Below are positions 7,659 to 16,299 of a DNA stretch of 64,000 bases, one piece after another (within the stretch, counting starts at the first letter, position 1; every line of letters starts with the position of its first letter). The stretch lies in assembly GCF_049615385.1 (NCBI RefSeq), contig NZ_JBMZFL010000002.1. One strand, given 5' to 3'. Source of the stretch: Aequoribacter sp049615385 (lineage in GTDB: Bacteria; Pseudomonadota; Gammaproteobacteria; Pseudomonadales; Halieaceae). The position numbers and the translations under genes are program-made. Under the pieces are notes generated by a model, which had not been told where the DNA came from, made no database searches, and saw nothing but the letters and a program-made list of their open reading frames with translations.

Positions 7659-9118
7659 TGCAGACCTCCTACGAGCTGTCTTTCGATCTCAATAACTGGG
7701 CCATTGAAAAAGAAAAATCCCAGGGTCAAGAGTGCGGTAAGCGCCAAAGCAACGACCATGGGCCACGGTGCTTCTCCGTGCGGTTTTTTGGGGGCTTGGT
7801 CCTCTGGTAAGAACCAGGCCGCATAAATAATTGGCAAGAAATAGGCTGCATTCAGGGCTGTACTGGCAATAATTGTGAAAATGGCCAGAAAGTTGTCGGC
7901 TTCAAATGCGCCACCCAATATGTACCACTTAGATACAAAGCCGCCGGTTGGTGGTACGCCGATCATGCTTAGCGCACCGACGGTAAAGGCTGCCATGGTT
8001 ACTGGCATGCGTCGGCCAATACCAGCGAGCTGAGTGATATCAATTTTTTTGCTCGCGACGTAAATTGCCCCTGCCGCGAAAAACAGCGTAATTTTTCCGA
8101 AGGCGTGCGCGACCATGTGAAGTGCCGCTCCGATTTCTGCCATGGGCTTCAGAATGGCGCTTGCCATAACGACATAAGATAGTTGCCCAATGGTGGAGTA
8201 GGCAAGCAAGCGCTTTAAGTTAGTCTGACGCAGAGCGATCAAGCTTGCCACGATGATGGTGAACGACGTAATCCAGACAAGCCACTGGGTGGTGCTTAAC
8301 GAAAATAGCCAATCGACGCCAAAAATATAGATGATAATCTTAGTGATGCTGAAAACACCGGCCTTTACCACCGCGACAGCGTGCAGCAGGGCGCTCACTG
8401 GCGTTGGTGCGACCATTGCCGCTGGGAGCCAGCGGTGAATCGGCATAACCGCCGCTTTACCGATGCCAAAAACGAACATTGCCAGTAATAACCCCGCGGT
8501 CGGCGCATCAATTTTTCCTTGGAGTGAGCCGCCCAAGGTGAAGGCTCCGCCTGTTAGGCTTGTGACCCATATAACGGCAGGTAAAAAAAGCGTGATGGAG
8601 GTACCCATCAAGATTGCCAGATACACGCGCGCCGAGCGAATGGTGGCCTCATCACCTTTGTGGGTCACGAGCGGATAGGTTGCGAGTGTCAGGATCTCGT
8701 AAAACAAAAACAAGGTGAACAGGTTGCCGGCCAGCGCAACGCCCATGGCGGCTGCGATCGAGATCGCGAAAAATACGTAAAATCGCGTTTGATGCGACTC
8801 GTTATTGCCCCTCATGTACCCGACAGAATACAAAGAGTTGATAATCCACAAGGATGCCGCCAGAGTCGCGAATAGTGCACCTAACGGCTCGGTGTGCAGA
8901 GTGATATTTAACGAGTCGGTCAGCGTTGCGAGTGTGATGCTCGATCGCCCACCATGGGCAACATCGATTGCCATTGGCCACACGGTGATGGCCAGTAGAC
9001 CGGCCGTGACAAAAGTAAATGCTTCGCGCAGGTTCTGGTTAACGCGTCCAGCGAGTGCTATGGCGATGGCGCCGATCGTGGGAATAAGCAGTATGAGCAT
9101 TAGGGAGTTACCACTCAT
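7655..9118 (-). CDS. Mrp-type antiporter large subunit, NuoL/MrpA-N-like
   Basis: A 487-residue polytopic protein of the proton_antipo_M family. The segment HRWLPAAMVAPTPVSALLHAVAVVKAG is the conserved TM7-TM8 region carrying lysine and histidine residues used for proton transfer. FLFYEILTLATYPLV carries the TM5 glutamate. The APTPVSALLHA wording is closer to NuoL and the N-terminal half of MrpA than to MrpD. It overlaps mrpD by 4 bases and the 79-residue gene by 4 bases. It likely carries one of the proton or cation paths of the complex. Confidence 0.82.
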   Translation of the reverse strand: MSGNSLMLILLIPTIGAIAIALAGRVNQNLREAFTFVTAGLLAITVWPMAIDVAHGGRSSITLATLTDSLNITLHTEPLGALFATLAASLWIINSLYSVGYMRGNNESHQTRFYVFFAISIAAAMGVALAGNLFTLFLFYEILTLATYPLVTHKGDEATIRSARVYLAILMGTSITLFLPAVIWVTSLTGGAFTLGGSLQGKIDAPTAGLLLAMFVFGIGKAAVMPIHRWLPAAMVAPTPVSALLHAVAVVKAGVFSITKIIIYIFGVDWLFSLSTTQWLVWITSFTIIVASLIALRQTNLKRLLAYSTIGQLSYVVMASAILKPMAEIGAALHMVAHAFGKITLFFAAGAIYVASKKIDITQLAGIGRRMPVTMAAFTVGALSMIGVPPTGGFVSKWYILGGAFEADNFLAIFTIIASTALNAAYFLPIIYAAWFLPEDQAPKKPHGEAPWPMVVALALTALLTLGFFFFNGPVIEIERQLVGGLQ

Positions 9119-10596
9119 AGTGTCTGCTCCAATAACAGTGATGCTGCGGCATTTGCAATTTCAACAGGAAGCTGTGGCGCTAGCCCAAAGGCGATATTGG
9201 CCGCACTTGCAATCACCACGATTGTCATTGGCATCAGCGGTAGTGGCTGGCGCTGTGTTTCGGCATGCTGAAAGAACAAAGACTCGGCAACTTTAGCGAC
9301 GTACACCACAGCCATTAGTGAGCTCGCCAGAACGATAATAAGTAGCGGTAAGCTCCACTGAGGATGTTCGAGAATCGCCTGAATTAAAAACCATTTGCTG
9401 ATAAAACCAGCTGTTCCAGGAATACCAATCAAGCTTAGCCCCGCAATAGTGAAGGCGATGCCAAGTACTGGGTGTTGTCGGCCGAGGCCCTTAAGGTGCT
9501 CGATAGAGACGCCGCCGGCACGCATTGCTAAAACAATAATCGCAAGGAAAATCGCGCCTTTAGCAAGTGCATGATTAAACATGTGTAACAAGGCCGCAGA
9601 CAGGCCCGTGTGAGATAAAAGAGACGCTCCCAGCGCTATATAGCCAACTTGCGCTACTGAAGACCACGCAAATAGGCGTTTTACAAGAGGCTCTCTGATC
9701 GCGATCGCTGAGCCCAATAAGATGCCAGCGACGGCCATTGGCATTAGGTATCCTGCAAACTGTGCTCCGTGTCCGCTGAGTGCGCCTTGAAATACGAAAA
9801 AGTCAACGCGCAAGAAAACGTAAAGCGCCACTTTCGTTGAACACGCGGCTAAGAATGCGGTTACTGCGTGCGGCGCAAAGCTGTAGGTGTTCGGGAGCCA
9901 CGCGTGCAGTGGAAAAATAGCCGCTTTCAATGCTAGACCGACTGAGATAAAGCCCGCCGCCATGAAAATGGGGGTTTGATTCGTGACCTCGGGTATACGA
10001 GCCGTTAGGTCCGCTAAGTTTAAGGTGCCCGTCATGATATAGAGCAAGCCCACCCCAATGAGGTAAAAGGTAGCGCCAATTGTCCCCATGACCAGGTATT
10101 TGAACACGGCAGGTAAGGCGCGACGGTCACTCGAGGCAGCGACGAGTATATAGCTTGCTAACGAGGATATTTCCATGAACACGAAAATGTTAAATGCGTC
10201 CCCTGCCACGACAATACCGCACAAGCCAGCAAGCGCGAGCAACCATGCCGCGAAGAACAGGTTAGCTCGCTGAGCGTCGATATCCTGTGCCAAGCTCTGA
10301 TATCCCGCAAGGAGTGCGGCGCTGGAAGCTCCAGAGATCAGTAGCAGCAGTAGTGCACTCAGCGCGTCGACTCTAAGCTCTATGCCGAAGGGCGCAGGCC
10401 AACCTCCAAGCGGGTAGGCGCCGACGTCGCCTGCCAGAACCAGTTGCGTAATCGCGATGGCGATGGCAAAAGCGCACAGGCTTGTTGCGGTGGCAATTAG
10501 CCATGCCAACAGTCGAGATGGCATCAGCATAGTCAAGGGCGCCAGCAGCATTGGGATGACAACCTGCAGAACGGGGTAGTGCGTAGCTAAATTCAT
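9115..10596 (-). CDS. mrpD: Na+/H+ antiporter subunit D
   Basis: A 493-residue polytopic protein homologous to NuoM/NuoN. It contains ALKAAIFPLHAWLPNTYSFA (TM7 lysine, loop with PLHAWLP) and NIFVFMEISSLASYILVA with the TM5 glutamate, both conserved in MrpD. Length and context (directly downstream of mrpC with a 4-base overlap) match MrpD of Mrp systems, where it is one of the ion-translocating subunits required for Na+(Li+)/H+ exchange. Confidence 0.9.
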   Translation of the reverse strand: MNLATHYPVLQVVIPMLLAPLTMLMPSRLLAWLIATATSLCAFAIAIAITQLVLAGDVGAYPLGGWPAPFGIELRVDALSALLLLLISGASSAALLAGYQSLAQDIDAQRANLFFAAWLLALAGLCGIVVAGDAFNIFVFMEISSLASYILVAASSDRRALPAVFKYLVMGTIGATFYLIGVGLLYIMTGTLNLADLTARIPEVTNQTPIFMAAGFISVGLALKAAIFPLHAWLPNTYSFAPHAVTAFLAACSTKVALYVFLRVDFFVFQGALSGHGAQFAGYLMPMAVAGILLGSAIAIREPLVKRLFAWSSVAQVGYIALGASLLSHTGLSAALLHMFNHALAKGAIFLAIIVLAMRAGGVSIEHLKGLGRQHPVLGIAFTIAGLSLIGIPGTAGFISKWFLIQAILEHPQWSLPLLIIVLASSLMAVVYVAKVAESLFFQHAETQRQPLPLMPMTIVVIASAANIAFGLAPQLPVEIANAAASLLLEQTL

Positions 10597-10952
10597 GCGC
10601 TGCTATCCTCATCCTGGATATCATCTTCCTCGATGCTGCCGTAGGCTTCCTTTATGCGAATGACGATCGCTAATCCCAAGGCGCTGGTCGAGATGCCCAC
10701 GACAATCGCGGTAAGAATTAAAACTTGGGGCAAGGGGTTTGAAAATACATCGGCACCAATACTGGTGTTCAAAATAGGTGTTGTGCCACCTTCTACCTTA
10801 CCAATACCAATGAAGAGTAAGAACACTGCCGATTGAAACAGCGATAAGCCCAGTAATTTTTTGATGTAGTTATGCTTCGCGATGACGGTATAAAACCCCA
10901 TCAGCATGAGCACACTGAACACCCAGTAATGGAAGAGCTCTAAGACGATCAT
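10593..10952 (-). CDS. mrpC: Na+/H+ antiporter subunit C
   Basis: A 119-residue, three-helix protein related to NuoK. NPLPQVLILTAIVVGIS is the highly conserved MrpC/NuoK signature, and YTVIAKHNYIKKLLGLSLFQ matches the second-helix region. An acidic C-terminal tail (SIEEDDIQDEDSSA) is present. It overlaps mrpB and mrpD by 4 bases on each side. Confidence 0.92.
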   Translation of the reverse strand: MIVLELFHYWVFSVLMLMGFYTVIAKHNYIKKLLGLSLFQSAVFLLFIGIGKVEGGTTPILNTSIGADVFSNPLPQVLILTAIVVGISTSALGLAIVIRIKEAYGSIEEDDIQDEDSSA

Positions 10953-11929
10953 GCTTGTTTACCCCGCGCGGCGAAGGCGTGGAAAATACTCAACAAGACG
11001 CCGGTCACGGTCATGCCAACACCGAGCTCGATAGTGATAATGCCTATTTGCTGGGCCGTGACGGGGTTTTCTGCCAGAACCGAGTAGTCTAAAAAATACC
11101 CGCCTTTGAGCAGACCGACGACGCCAACACCCGCGTACAGTAATGCACCGCTGGCCATCAAAACACGAAGAAACTTAGGCGTAAGAACCGCTAAAGCGCG
11201 ATCTTGCCCTTCTAACAAGGTGTAGAGGATCATGCCAGCGGCGATTAGAGCGCCCGCTTGGAATCCGCCGCCTGGGCCGTACTCGCCGTGAAACTGAACA
11301 TACAATCCAAACAGAATGATAAAGGGTATGAGTAAGCGCCCGACCATTCTCGGTATCAGGTAGTGCTTTAAGCTTTCTGAGCTTGCTCGAGCACTGTTTG
11401 GCTGCGCGCCCGATTGGTTGCCCAACAAAAACAACACGCCAATGCCCGCGACTAGTACGACGAAGACTTCGCCCAGCGTATCGTAGCCCCGAAAACTTCC
11501 AAGAATTGCGGTAATGACGTTAGGTATATCGACCTGCTCGGCCGTCGTTTGCATAAACCAGGGCGTTAGATGTTGGTGCGCAGGTGCTGAAGGATCACCG
11601 AATGAGGGTTCGTACAGCGTGGCATAGCCCATGGCAAGGCCGGCAATTAAAATGGACACCAGTGCCGTCTTGCGACCACTAAAGCGAGGCTTTTCAGCGC
11701 CATCGAGTACACTAAGTGCCCCAAGGAACAGCACCGTGGAAATTCCGGCCCCGACGGCGGCTTCGGTTAGCGCCACATCCGCCGCATCGAGTAAGAAGAA
11801 ATTAACCGCGATTAACAGGCTGAATATACCCATTAACATCACGGCCACAAACAAGTTAGAGGCGCGAATGACGGCGCCGGCGGTTATGACTAAAAGTGAC
11901 AGCAGAAAGATGCTAAAAACGGCAATCAT
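10949..11929 (-). CDS. mrpB: MrpA C-terminal domain (DUF4040/MbhD) fused to MrpB
   Basis: A 326-residue membrane protein. The first part (about residues 1-90, VMLMGIFSLLIAVNFFLLDAADVALTEAAVG) matches the DUF4040/MbhD domain that in MrpA-type operons forms the C-terminus of MrpA. The last part (about 190-320) is a MnhB domain with the signature HGEYGPGGGFQAGAL. The full-length MrpA found in Bacillus is therefore split here: its C-terminal module is fused to MrpB, and its N-terminal antiporter half is represented by a separate gene downstream. Overlaps of 4 bases join it to mrpG and mrpC. Confidence 0.87.
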   Translation of the reverse strand: MIAVFSIFLLSLLVITAGAVIRASNLFVAVMLMGIFSLLIAVNFFLLDAADVALTEAAVGAGISTVLFLGALSVLDGAEKPRFSGRKTALVSILIAGLAMGYATLYEPSFGDPSAPAHQHLTPWFMQTTAEQVDIPNVITAILGSFRGYDTLGEVFVVLVAGIGVLFLLGNQSGAQPNSARASSESLKHYLIPRMVGRLLIPFIILFGLYVQFHGEYGPGGGFQAGALIAAGMILYTLLEGQDRALAVLTPKFLRVLMASGALLYAGVGVVGLLKGGYFLDYSVLAENPVTAQQIGIITIELGVGMTVTGVLLSIFHAFAARGKQA

Positions 11930-12249
11930 TCTTGCGTCTCCTGTGTGGGCTTTGTCTCTTCTCGACCGGATAAGAGCGCGGCACTGGCAAGTGCATTAGA
12001 CGCAGCCGGCCCAGAGAGCAATAAAAACAATAAAATCGCAAATAGCTTAACCGTGTACAAGTTCAGCCCTGACTGCAGCATTAGGCCAGAAAGAATTAGG
12101 ATGGGCGCGAGACTATCGGTGACGCTTGCAGCGTGCATACGGGTGAACAAGTCGGGCATTCTAAGTGCGCCAATGCCGCCCACTACGACGAAAAAACTCC
12201 CGCCTACTATGAGAATCCAGCTTACAGTGTCTACGACTAGCTCAATCAT
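11926..12249 (-). CDS. mrpG: Na+/H+ antiporter subunit G
   Basis: A 107-residue three-helix protein of the PhaG/MnhG family, identified by the signature GALRMPDLFTRMHAASVTDSLAP in the first loop. The C-terminal tail is hydrophilic. It overlaps mrpF and mrpB by 4 bases each. Confidence 0.92.
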   Translation of the reverse strand: MIELVVDTVSWILIVGGSFFVVVGGIGALRMPDLFTRMHAASVTDSLAPILILSGLMLQSGLNLYTVKLFAILLFLLLSGPAASNALASAALLSGREETKPTQETQE

Positions 12250-12509
12250 GACTTAGATCCGAGCGTTCTCGCTTTGAAGAACTTCAACACGGCCAATACG
12301 CCAATAAAATTGATTAAAGCGTAGGTCAGAGCCAAGTCTAAAAAGTCAGGGCGACCAATCATGAAGGCGGCTACAGCGAGCAACAAGACGGTTTTGGTGC
12401 CAAACATGTTCACGGCCAGTATTCGATCGTATTCCGAGGGTCCTTTTATGGCCCTGATCAGCGCCAGCGCCATGGTGATAGCGATGGCCGCAGCACTTAC
12501 TGTGAACAT
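12246..12509 (-). CDS. mrpF: Na+/H+ antiporter subunit F
   Basis: An 87-residue three-helix protein of the MrpF/PhaF family. The conserved RAIKGPSEYDRILAVNMFGTK lies between helices 1 and 2, and ALTYALINFIGVLAVLKF in helix 3. It overlaps mrpE by 13 bases and mrpG by 4. Confidence 0.92.
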   Translation of the reverse strand: MFTVSAAAIAITMALALIRAIKGPSEYDRILAVNMFGTKTVLLLAVAAFMIGRPDFLDLALTYALINFIGVLAVLKFFKARTLGSKS

Positions 12510-13009
12510 GCGTCAGCTCCGGTTACTGCGGTGACTTTGGCGGCCATTTCACCGGATAAAAGCGCTTTTGCACCTGCATCGGTTAAGGTGTGTACCGTCA
12601 AAACACCCTCGTAGACATCAATCGTCAATGTGCCAGGGGTAAGCGTTATGGAGTTGCCCAAAAGTACTTGTGTGAAATTATCAGATGCATCGGTTTTCAC
12701 CTCAACCGTGCGGGGACTGACAGGGCATTTGGGGTGAAGCACAATTTTTGTTACTTCGATGCTAGAGCGCCATATTTCTGTTACCAGCCAGCCCCAGTAC
12801 CGGATCAGACGCCAACTTAGATGAAACGAGTAAACCTCGTCGTCAAAAAATCGCATTCTACGAACCAGTATCATGGTAAGTACGCATGATATCAGTCCTA
12901 AACTGAGCAGCAGGGGCTTGTATAGGCCTGACCACAATAGCCAAGCGACTGCCAATACAGCGCTAAAGAACAGCGTCCGAGCTATTGTCGGTGAGTCAGA
13001 ATGCGTCAT
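12497..13009 (-). CDS. mrpE: Na+/H+ antiporter subunit E
   Basis: A 170-residue protein with two or three N-terminal hydrophobic segments and a soluble C-terminal half. LLGNSITLTPGTLTIDV is the diagnostic MrpE motif. It is the first gene of the nine-gene operon (order E-F-G-B-C-D-L-like-79aa-N-like), so its promoter should lie in the 323 bases before it. The order and split MrpA resemble the 'group 2' Mrp systems described for some Gram-negative bacteria (from memory). Confidence 0.92.
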   Translation of the reverse strand: MTHSDSPTIARTLFFSAVLAVAWLLWSGLYKPLLLSLGLISCVLTMILVRRMRFFDDEVYSFHLSWRLIRYWGWLVTEIWRSSIEVTKIVLHPKCPVSPRTVEVKTDASDNFTQVLLGNSITLTPGTLTIDVYEGVLTVHTLTDAGAKALLSGEMAAKVTAVTGADACSQ

Positions 13010-13332
13010 GATGTCAGCGAGTATTGTTGTCCGAAGTCAAACAAGTCTGGCGGTTGTAATGGTTAAAACAACATATTCCGAAGCGCATTGTCATTGCCTT
13101 GGAATTTTGTCGACGCTCTTTATTCGCTTCAACCATTTACCCTGCCCTTGTCACCGCTAAGTGCTATGAGTACTTAGTGCTACCCAGTTATTGTTACCGC
13201 GATGTGAATTATGCACAAAACGAATCTCAGTATAGGCAAATTGATTCAAAGTTAAAGCCCTTTTGACAGGGATTGCAGCGAAAATTTATTGATTACCTTT
13301 ATGTTATTTTCGTTTTGTTGTCGCATGAGTGA
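13010..13332. other. Intergenic region upstream of the Mrp-type operon
   Basis: The longest gap in the window (323 bases), between the SDR gene and mrpE, both on the minus strand. It must hold the promoter of the antiporter operon, but no convincing -35/-10 pair was identified on the minus strand. A weak inverted repeat (CTAAGT / ACTTAG, 9-base loop, around 13157-13177) lacks a T-run. The short open frames in this stretch lack coding character. Confidence 0.5.
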
Positions 13333-14109
13333 TCAGATCGGGCTCTCGCTAATACCGCCATCAACGCTTACTGCTGAACCCGTCATGTACCTTCCAGCTT
13401 TGTTACTTGCGAGCATGAGCAGCGGTACGTTTAAGTCGCTGTACTCGCCCAGCTGTCGCATAGGAATGCCTTTGACGTAGCGTTCGCCCGACTCGGTGGC
13501 AAAATACTCTTGGTTAATCTCGGTGAGAAACCATCCGGGGCACAGCGAGTTCACTCGGATATTATTGCGGCACAGTTCAATCGACATCGATTTGGTTAGC
13601 TGCATCACGCCGGCTTTAGAGACATTGTAGGCCACCTTCATGGCGCCTGTGTTATAGCCATAAATAGAGGCGATGTTGATAATGGCACCTGCGGTTTCGG
13701 TACGCACCATCAAACGAGAGGCTTCGCGCGCAACGCGCCAGGCGCCATCTAAATTGGTCTGCATCTGCCATGCCCAATCCTCCTCGTCGGTATTCAAAAA
13801 CTTTTTGGGGTCGTCGCCCACGCCGGCATTATTGACCAAAATATCCAAACGGCCCTCGGTGTGAACGATCGATTCAAACGCTTTTAAGACACTGTCGTTG
13901 TCCGTTACGTCCATGGCTATGGCTCGGGCGGACCCCCCCTCAGATTTAATGCGCTCCAATTGCTCAGCGAGTCGATCCGTCCGGCGTGCCGCGATAATGA
14001 CGTGCACACCCTCGCTTGCCAGTAGGCCCGCAAAATGGGCGCCCAATCCGCTTGAAGCGCCGGTAATGAGTGCCGTTTTACCCTTCAGTTCAAAATAATC
14101 TTGAGACAT
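13333..14109 (-). CDS. Short-chain dehydrogenase/reductase
   Basis: A 258-residue classical SDR. The cofactor motif TGASSGLG is at residues 16-23, NNAG at 93-96, and the catalytic triad Ser148, Tyr161, Lys165 (YNVSK). ARR after the second strand suggests NADP(H) preference. The C-terminal MTGSAVSVDGG is typical of the FabG-like subgroup, so it probably acts as an oxidoreductase on a hydroxy/keto substrate, which is not identifiable. The ATG at 14109 is preferred over an in-frame GTG 21 bases upstream because AAGAAG lies 6 bases before it. It is a single gene, not obviously tied to its neighbours. Confidence 0.85.
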   Translation of the reverse strand: MSQDYFELKGKTALITGASSGLGAHFAGLLASEGVHVIIAARRTDRLAEQLERIKSEGGSARAIAMDVTDNDSVLKAFESIVHTEGRLDILVNNAGVGDDPKKFLNTDEEDWAWQMQTNLDGAWRVAREASRLMVRTETAGAIINIASIYGYNTGAMKVAYNVSKAGVMQLTKSMSIELCRNNIRVNSLCPGWFLTEINQEYFATESGERYVKGIPMRQLGEYSDLNVPLLMLASNKAGRYMTGSAVSVDGGISESPI

Positions 14110-14226
14110 AGCGTTCTTCTTTATGTTCACTTAACAGCAGACTATTCACCGCCTTCACGGTGGTCAAGTCGCATTGGTGGGATTCTCAATTGATCTCATA
14201 TTTCGTGCGATGGGCGGCACGCCTAG

Positions 14227-14259
14227 TTGTTAACCAGTTTTTGCATTAGACATTAACAA
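14227..14259. repeat. Inverted repeat upstream of the TonB-dependent receptor
   Basis: Two perfect 7-base arms, TTGTTAA (14227-14233) and TTAACAA (14253-14259), separated by 19 bases and ending 55 bases before the proposed start of the receptor gene. The arm spacing (26 bases centre to centre) would put two half-sites on roughly the same helix face. It could be an operator; no known regulator consensus was matched. Confidence 0.35.
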
Positions 14260-14314
14260 TGCGTGAGTGTAGACTCCGCAACCTCGCTTGAATCGCAATA
14301 TATACGGAGTTTTT

Positions 14315-16150
14315 GTGCCTATTCGTAAACCGTTGTCCGTTATTCTGGGTTTGGCTTTTGTATCTGCAACGTATGCTCTGCAGGCCGACACAACATTAGG
14401 GCTAGAAGAGGTTACCGTTGTAGCTAATCGCGTTGCTAATGAGGACTCGGCCACCAGTGCCGCCACCCTAGCGACCGCTTTGCGCTATGATCCGGGCGTT
14501 GACGTACAGTCCCGGGGTCTGGCTGAAGGGCAGGCCGATCTGGTGATTCGGGGTGCCAGCTTTGAGAGCGCGGCTATCAGTGTCGGTGCGGTAAGTATTC
14601 GCGATCCGCAAACGGGGCACTATTTACTGGAGCTACCTATCGACCCCGATTTTCTGAGCGAGCCTTCTTTGGCTTTGGGCAGTGATGGCGTCCTTGTTGC
14701 CCAAAATGCGACCATCGGCGCTGTAGCCTATACGCTGAAGCCTATTGAGCAGCGGGCACAGCTGCGAGGCGCCTGGGGTGATGATCGTTTAAGCTATCAG
14801 AGCCTAAGCTTGGCTTCGGTGGTGCAGTTAAACGAGGCAGATATAGGGGTTCGAGTCGCTGCGACACGCTCATCGAGCGACGGCAGTGTGGCGAATGGCG
14901 ATCATGATTTCGAGCGACTTAATGTTGCCCTGCAGCGCCGCACAGATTTCTCGCAATCGGACCTGATACTGGCGCATCAAGATAAATTTTTGGGATGGCC
15001 TGGCGCTTATACGGGCTTTGCGTCACTGCCCGAAACCGATCACACTAAAACGTCTTTGTTACTGCTAAATCATCGTCAGGCGACAAACGCGGGTTGGTAC
15101 GCTATTAGCGCTTATCACCGAAGCTTAGATGACGATTACGACTTTGATCGCCGCACCAAGGAGGCGGGCGCGGCCGGATCATTTGATCATAAAACGCGCA
15201 ACTGGGGTTTGGGCTTGCGGGGTCAAACAGATTTGGCAGGTGTTAATTATGAGTATGCGGTGCAACATCAAGCCGATGAGTTGGTTCGCTCTACCGATTT
15301 GACCGAGGGTTCTTTTCGTTCGCGACAATATATCAGCGCCGTACTTGCACCGACTTGGGAAGTATCTGGTCAGTCTGCCGATTGGCGTTTTAAAGCGGGC
15401 GTGGTGTATCAAGATACATCTCGCAGCGAGCCCTTCTGGGGTGCTTTGGGTTCGGCGACTTGGATATCCAAAGACCTACCTTTGCGATTAAATTTTGATT
15501 ACTCCGATAGCTCGCAAGTCCCAGGTTATACCGCGTTAAAGTCTCGTCCTGCTGGCCTGTTTGGCGGAAATGCGAATCTAGGTCGAGAAGAGTCCGCGCA
15601 GTGGTCAACCACTCTTACTTACTTGCCGGTGTTAGGAGAGTTCTCGGCCTCATTGTTTAAGCGATCGGACGACGACTTGGTCGATTGGACCTACAGTACG
15701 AATCAGCCCAGTGCTCGGCAAGCGAATGCAGTTGACTTAGATGTCAAAGGCGTCGAGGTCTTCTGGCGCGCAAACGCGGGCGACTTTACTTGGGTCCTTG
15801 GCTGGACTCATTTAAATAAAAATGCCAATTATGGGTCGGCTCTGGTCGACGCCAGCTATTACGCTTTGAATTATGCTAAGCAACGGCTCACTGCCGCTGT
15901 GACGTGGCGAATGGGTGATCAATGGCAGGTCAAATTCGACAACGAATACCGGCGCCAAGCGGAAAACCCTTTACGGATTGGGTCGGATGCGGCCTACTTT
16001 GGCTCGGTATCTTTGGTCTATTCGCCGGTTGATGTGCTCGAGCTGGCGTTGGTCGTTGATAATGTCAGTGACGAAGACTTTCAGCGCTTTCCGGGCTCAC
16101 CGGCAGCTCGTCGTAGCGCGAGTTTACAAGTCACGCTTGGGTTGCTTTGA
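14315..16150 (+). CDS. TonB-dependent outer-membrane receptor
   Basis: About 611 residues. A signal peptide (about 1-23) precedes a short TonB-box-like region (LEEVTVVANRV), a plug domain (TALRYDPGVDVQSRG...DLVIRGASFESAAISVGA) and a 22-strand-type barrel. The C-terminal stretch VVDNVSDEDFQRFPGSPAARR resembles the end of BtuB/small-siderophore receptors. A GTG at 14315 is preferred over TTG at 14288 because an ACGGAG ribosome-binding site precedes it and the signal peptide starts there. No cobalamin riboswitch or Fur box was found, so the substrate is open. No TonB, ExbB or periplasmic transporter genes are nearby. Confidence 0.86.
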   Translation: MPIRKPLSVILGLAFVSATYALQADTTLGLEEVTVVANRVANEDSATSAATLATALRYDPGVDVQSRGLAEGQADLVIRGASFESAAISVGAVSIRDPQTGHYLLELPIDPDFLSEPSLALGSDGVLVAQNATIGAVAYTLKPIEQRAQLRGAWGDDRLSYQSLSLASVVQLNEADIGVRVAATRSSSDGSVANGDHDFERLNVALQRRTDFSQSDLILAHQDKFLGWPGAYTGFASLPETDHTKTSLLLLNHRQATNAGWYAISAYHRSLDDDYDFDRRTKEAGAAGSFDHKTRNWGLGLRGQTDLAGVNYEYAVQHQADELVRSTDLTEGSFRSRQYISAVLAPTWEVSGQSADWRFKAGVVYQDTSRSEPFWGALGSATWISKDLPLRLNFDYSDSSQVPGYTALKSRPAGLFGGNANLGREESAQWSTTLTYLPVLGEFSASLFKRSDDDLVDWTYSTNQPSARQANAVDLDVKGVEVFWRANAGDFTWVLGWTHLNKNANYGSALVDASYYALNYAKQRLTAAVTWRMGDQWQVKFDNEYRRQAENPLRIGSDAAYFGSVSLVYSPVDVLELALVVDNVSDEDFQRFPGSPAARRSASLQVTLGLL

Positions 16151-16178
16151 AGCAAAAGACGCGTTCGAAGCCTTAAAA

Positions 16179-16255
16179 TGGTGGCCCCACCAGGACTTGA
16201 ACCTGGGACCGATCGATTATGAGTCGAGCGCTCTAACCAACTGAGCTATAGGGCC
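16179..16255 (-). tRNA. tRNA-Ile2 (anticodon CAU, lysidine-type)
   Basis: A 77-base cloverleaf with encoded CCA. The 7-bp acceptor stem is GGCCCTA / TGGGGCC, the D arm GCTC...GAGC, the T arm CCAGG-TTCAAGT-CCTGG. The anticodon loop CTCATAA gives CAU at 16219-16221. The GGCCC acceptor and the CGACTCATAATCG anticodon arm match E. coli ileX-type tRNA, whose C34 is converted to lysidine by TilS to read AUA, and not initiator or elongator tRNA-Met. It lies just downstream of rpoD on the same strand. Confidence 0.93.
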
Positions 16256-16270
16256 ATGAAGGGAGCGGCG

Positions 16271-16299
16271 ATTATACGCCGCCTTAGTCGTCTAGGAAA
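16271..16299 (-). promoter_or_regulatory. Promoter of tRNA-Ile2, -10 inside a palindrome
   Basis: On the minus strand a perfect TATAAT (16271-16276) is flanked by GCGGCG/CGCCGC arms (hairpin 16265-16282). It lies 15 bases before the mature tRNA 5' end, with a GC-rich discriminator. A weak -35 (TTTCCT, 16294-16299) sits at 17-bp spacing inside the end of rpoD. This would give the tRNA its own transcript with a leader of about 9 bases. The same palindrome could also act as a 3' structure for the rpoD mRNA. Confidence 0.55.

Noticed and set aside
13263..13291. TTGACA with AT-rich sequence 17 bp downstream on the plus strand
   Set aside because: No plus-strand gene follows; the next gene (SDR) is on the minus strand and ends there, so this is unlikely to be a working promoter.
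14131..14314. Possible cobalamin riboswitch before the BtuB-like receptor
   Set aside because: The space is short and no B12-box-like conserved core was found.
16151..16178. Hairpin TTGCTT/AAGCAA at the end of the TonB receptor as a tRNA terminator
   Set aside because: The stem is short with a 2-base loop and lies partly in the receptor stop; not convincing.
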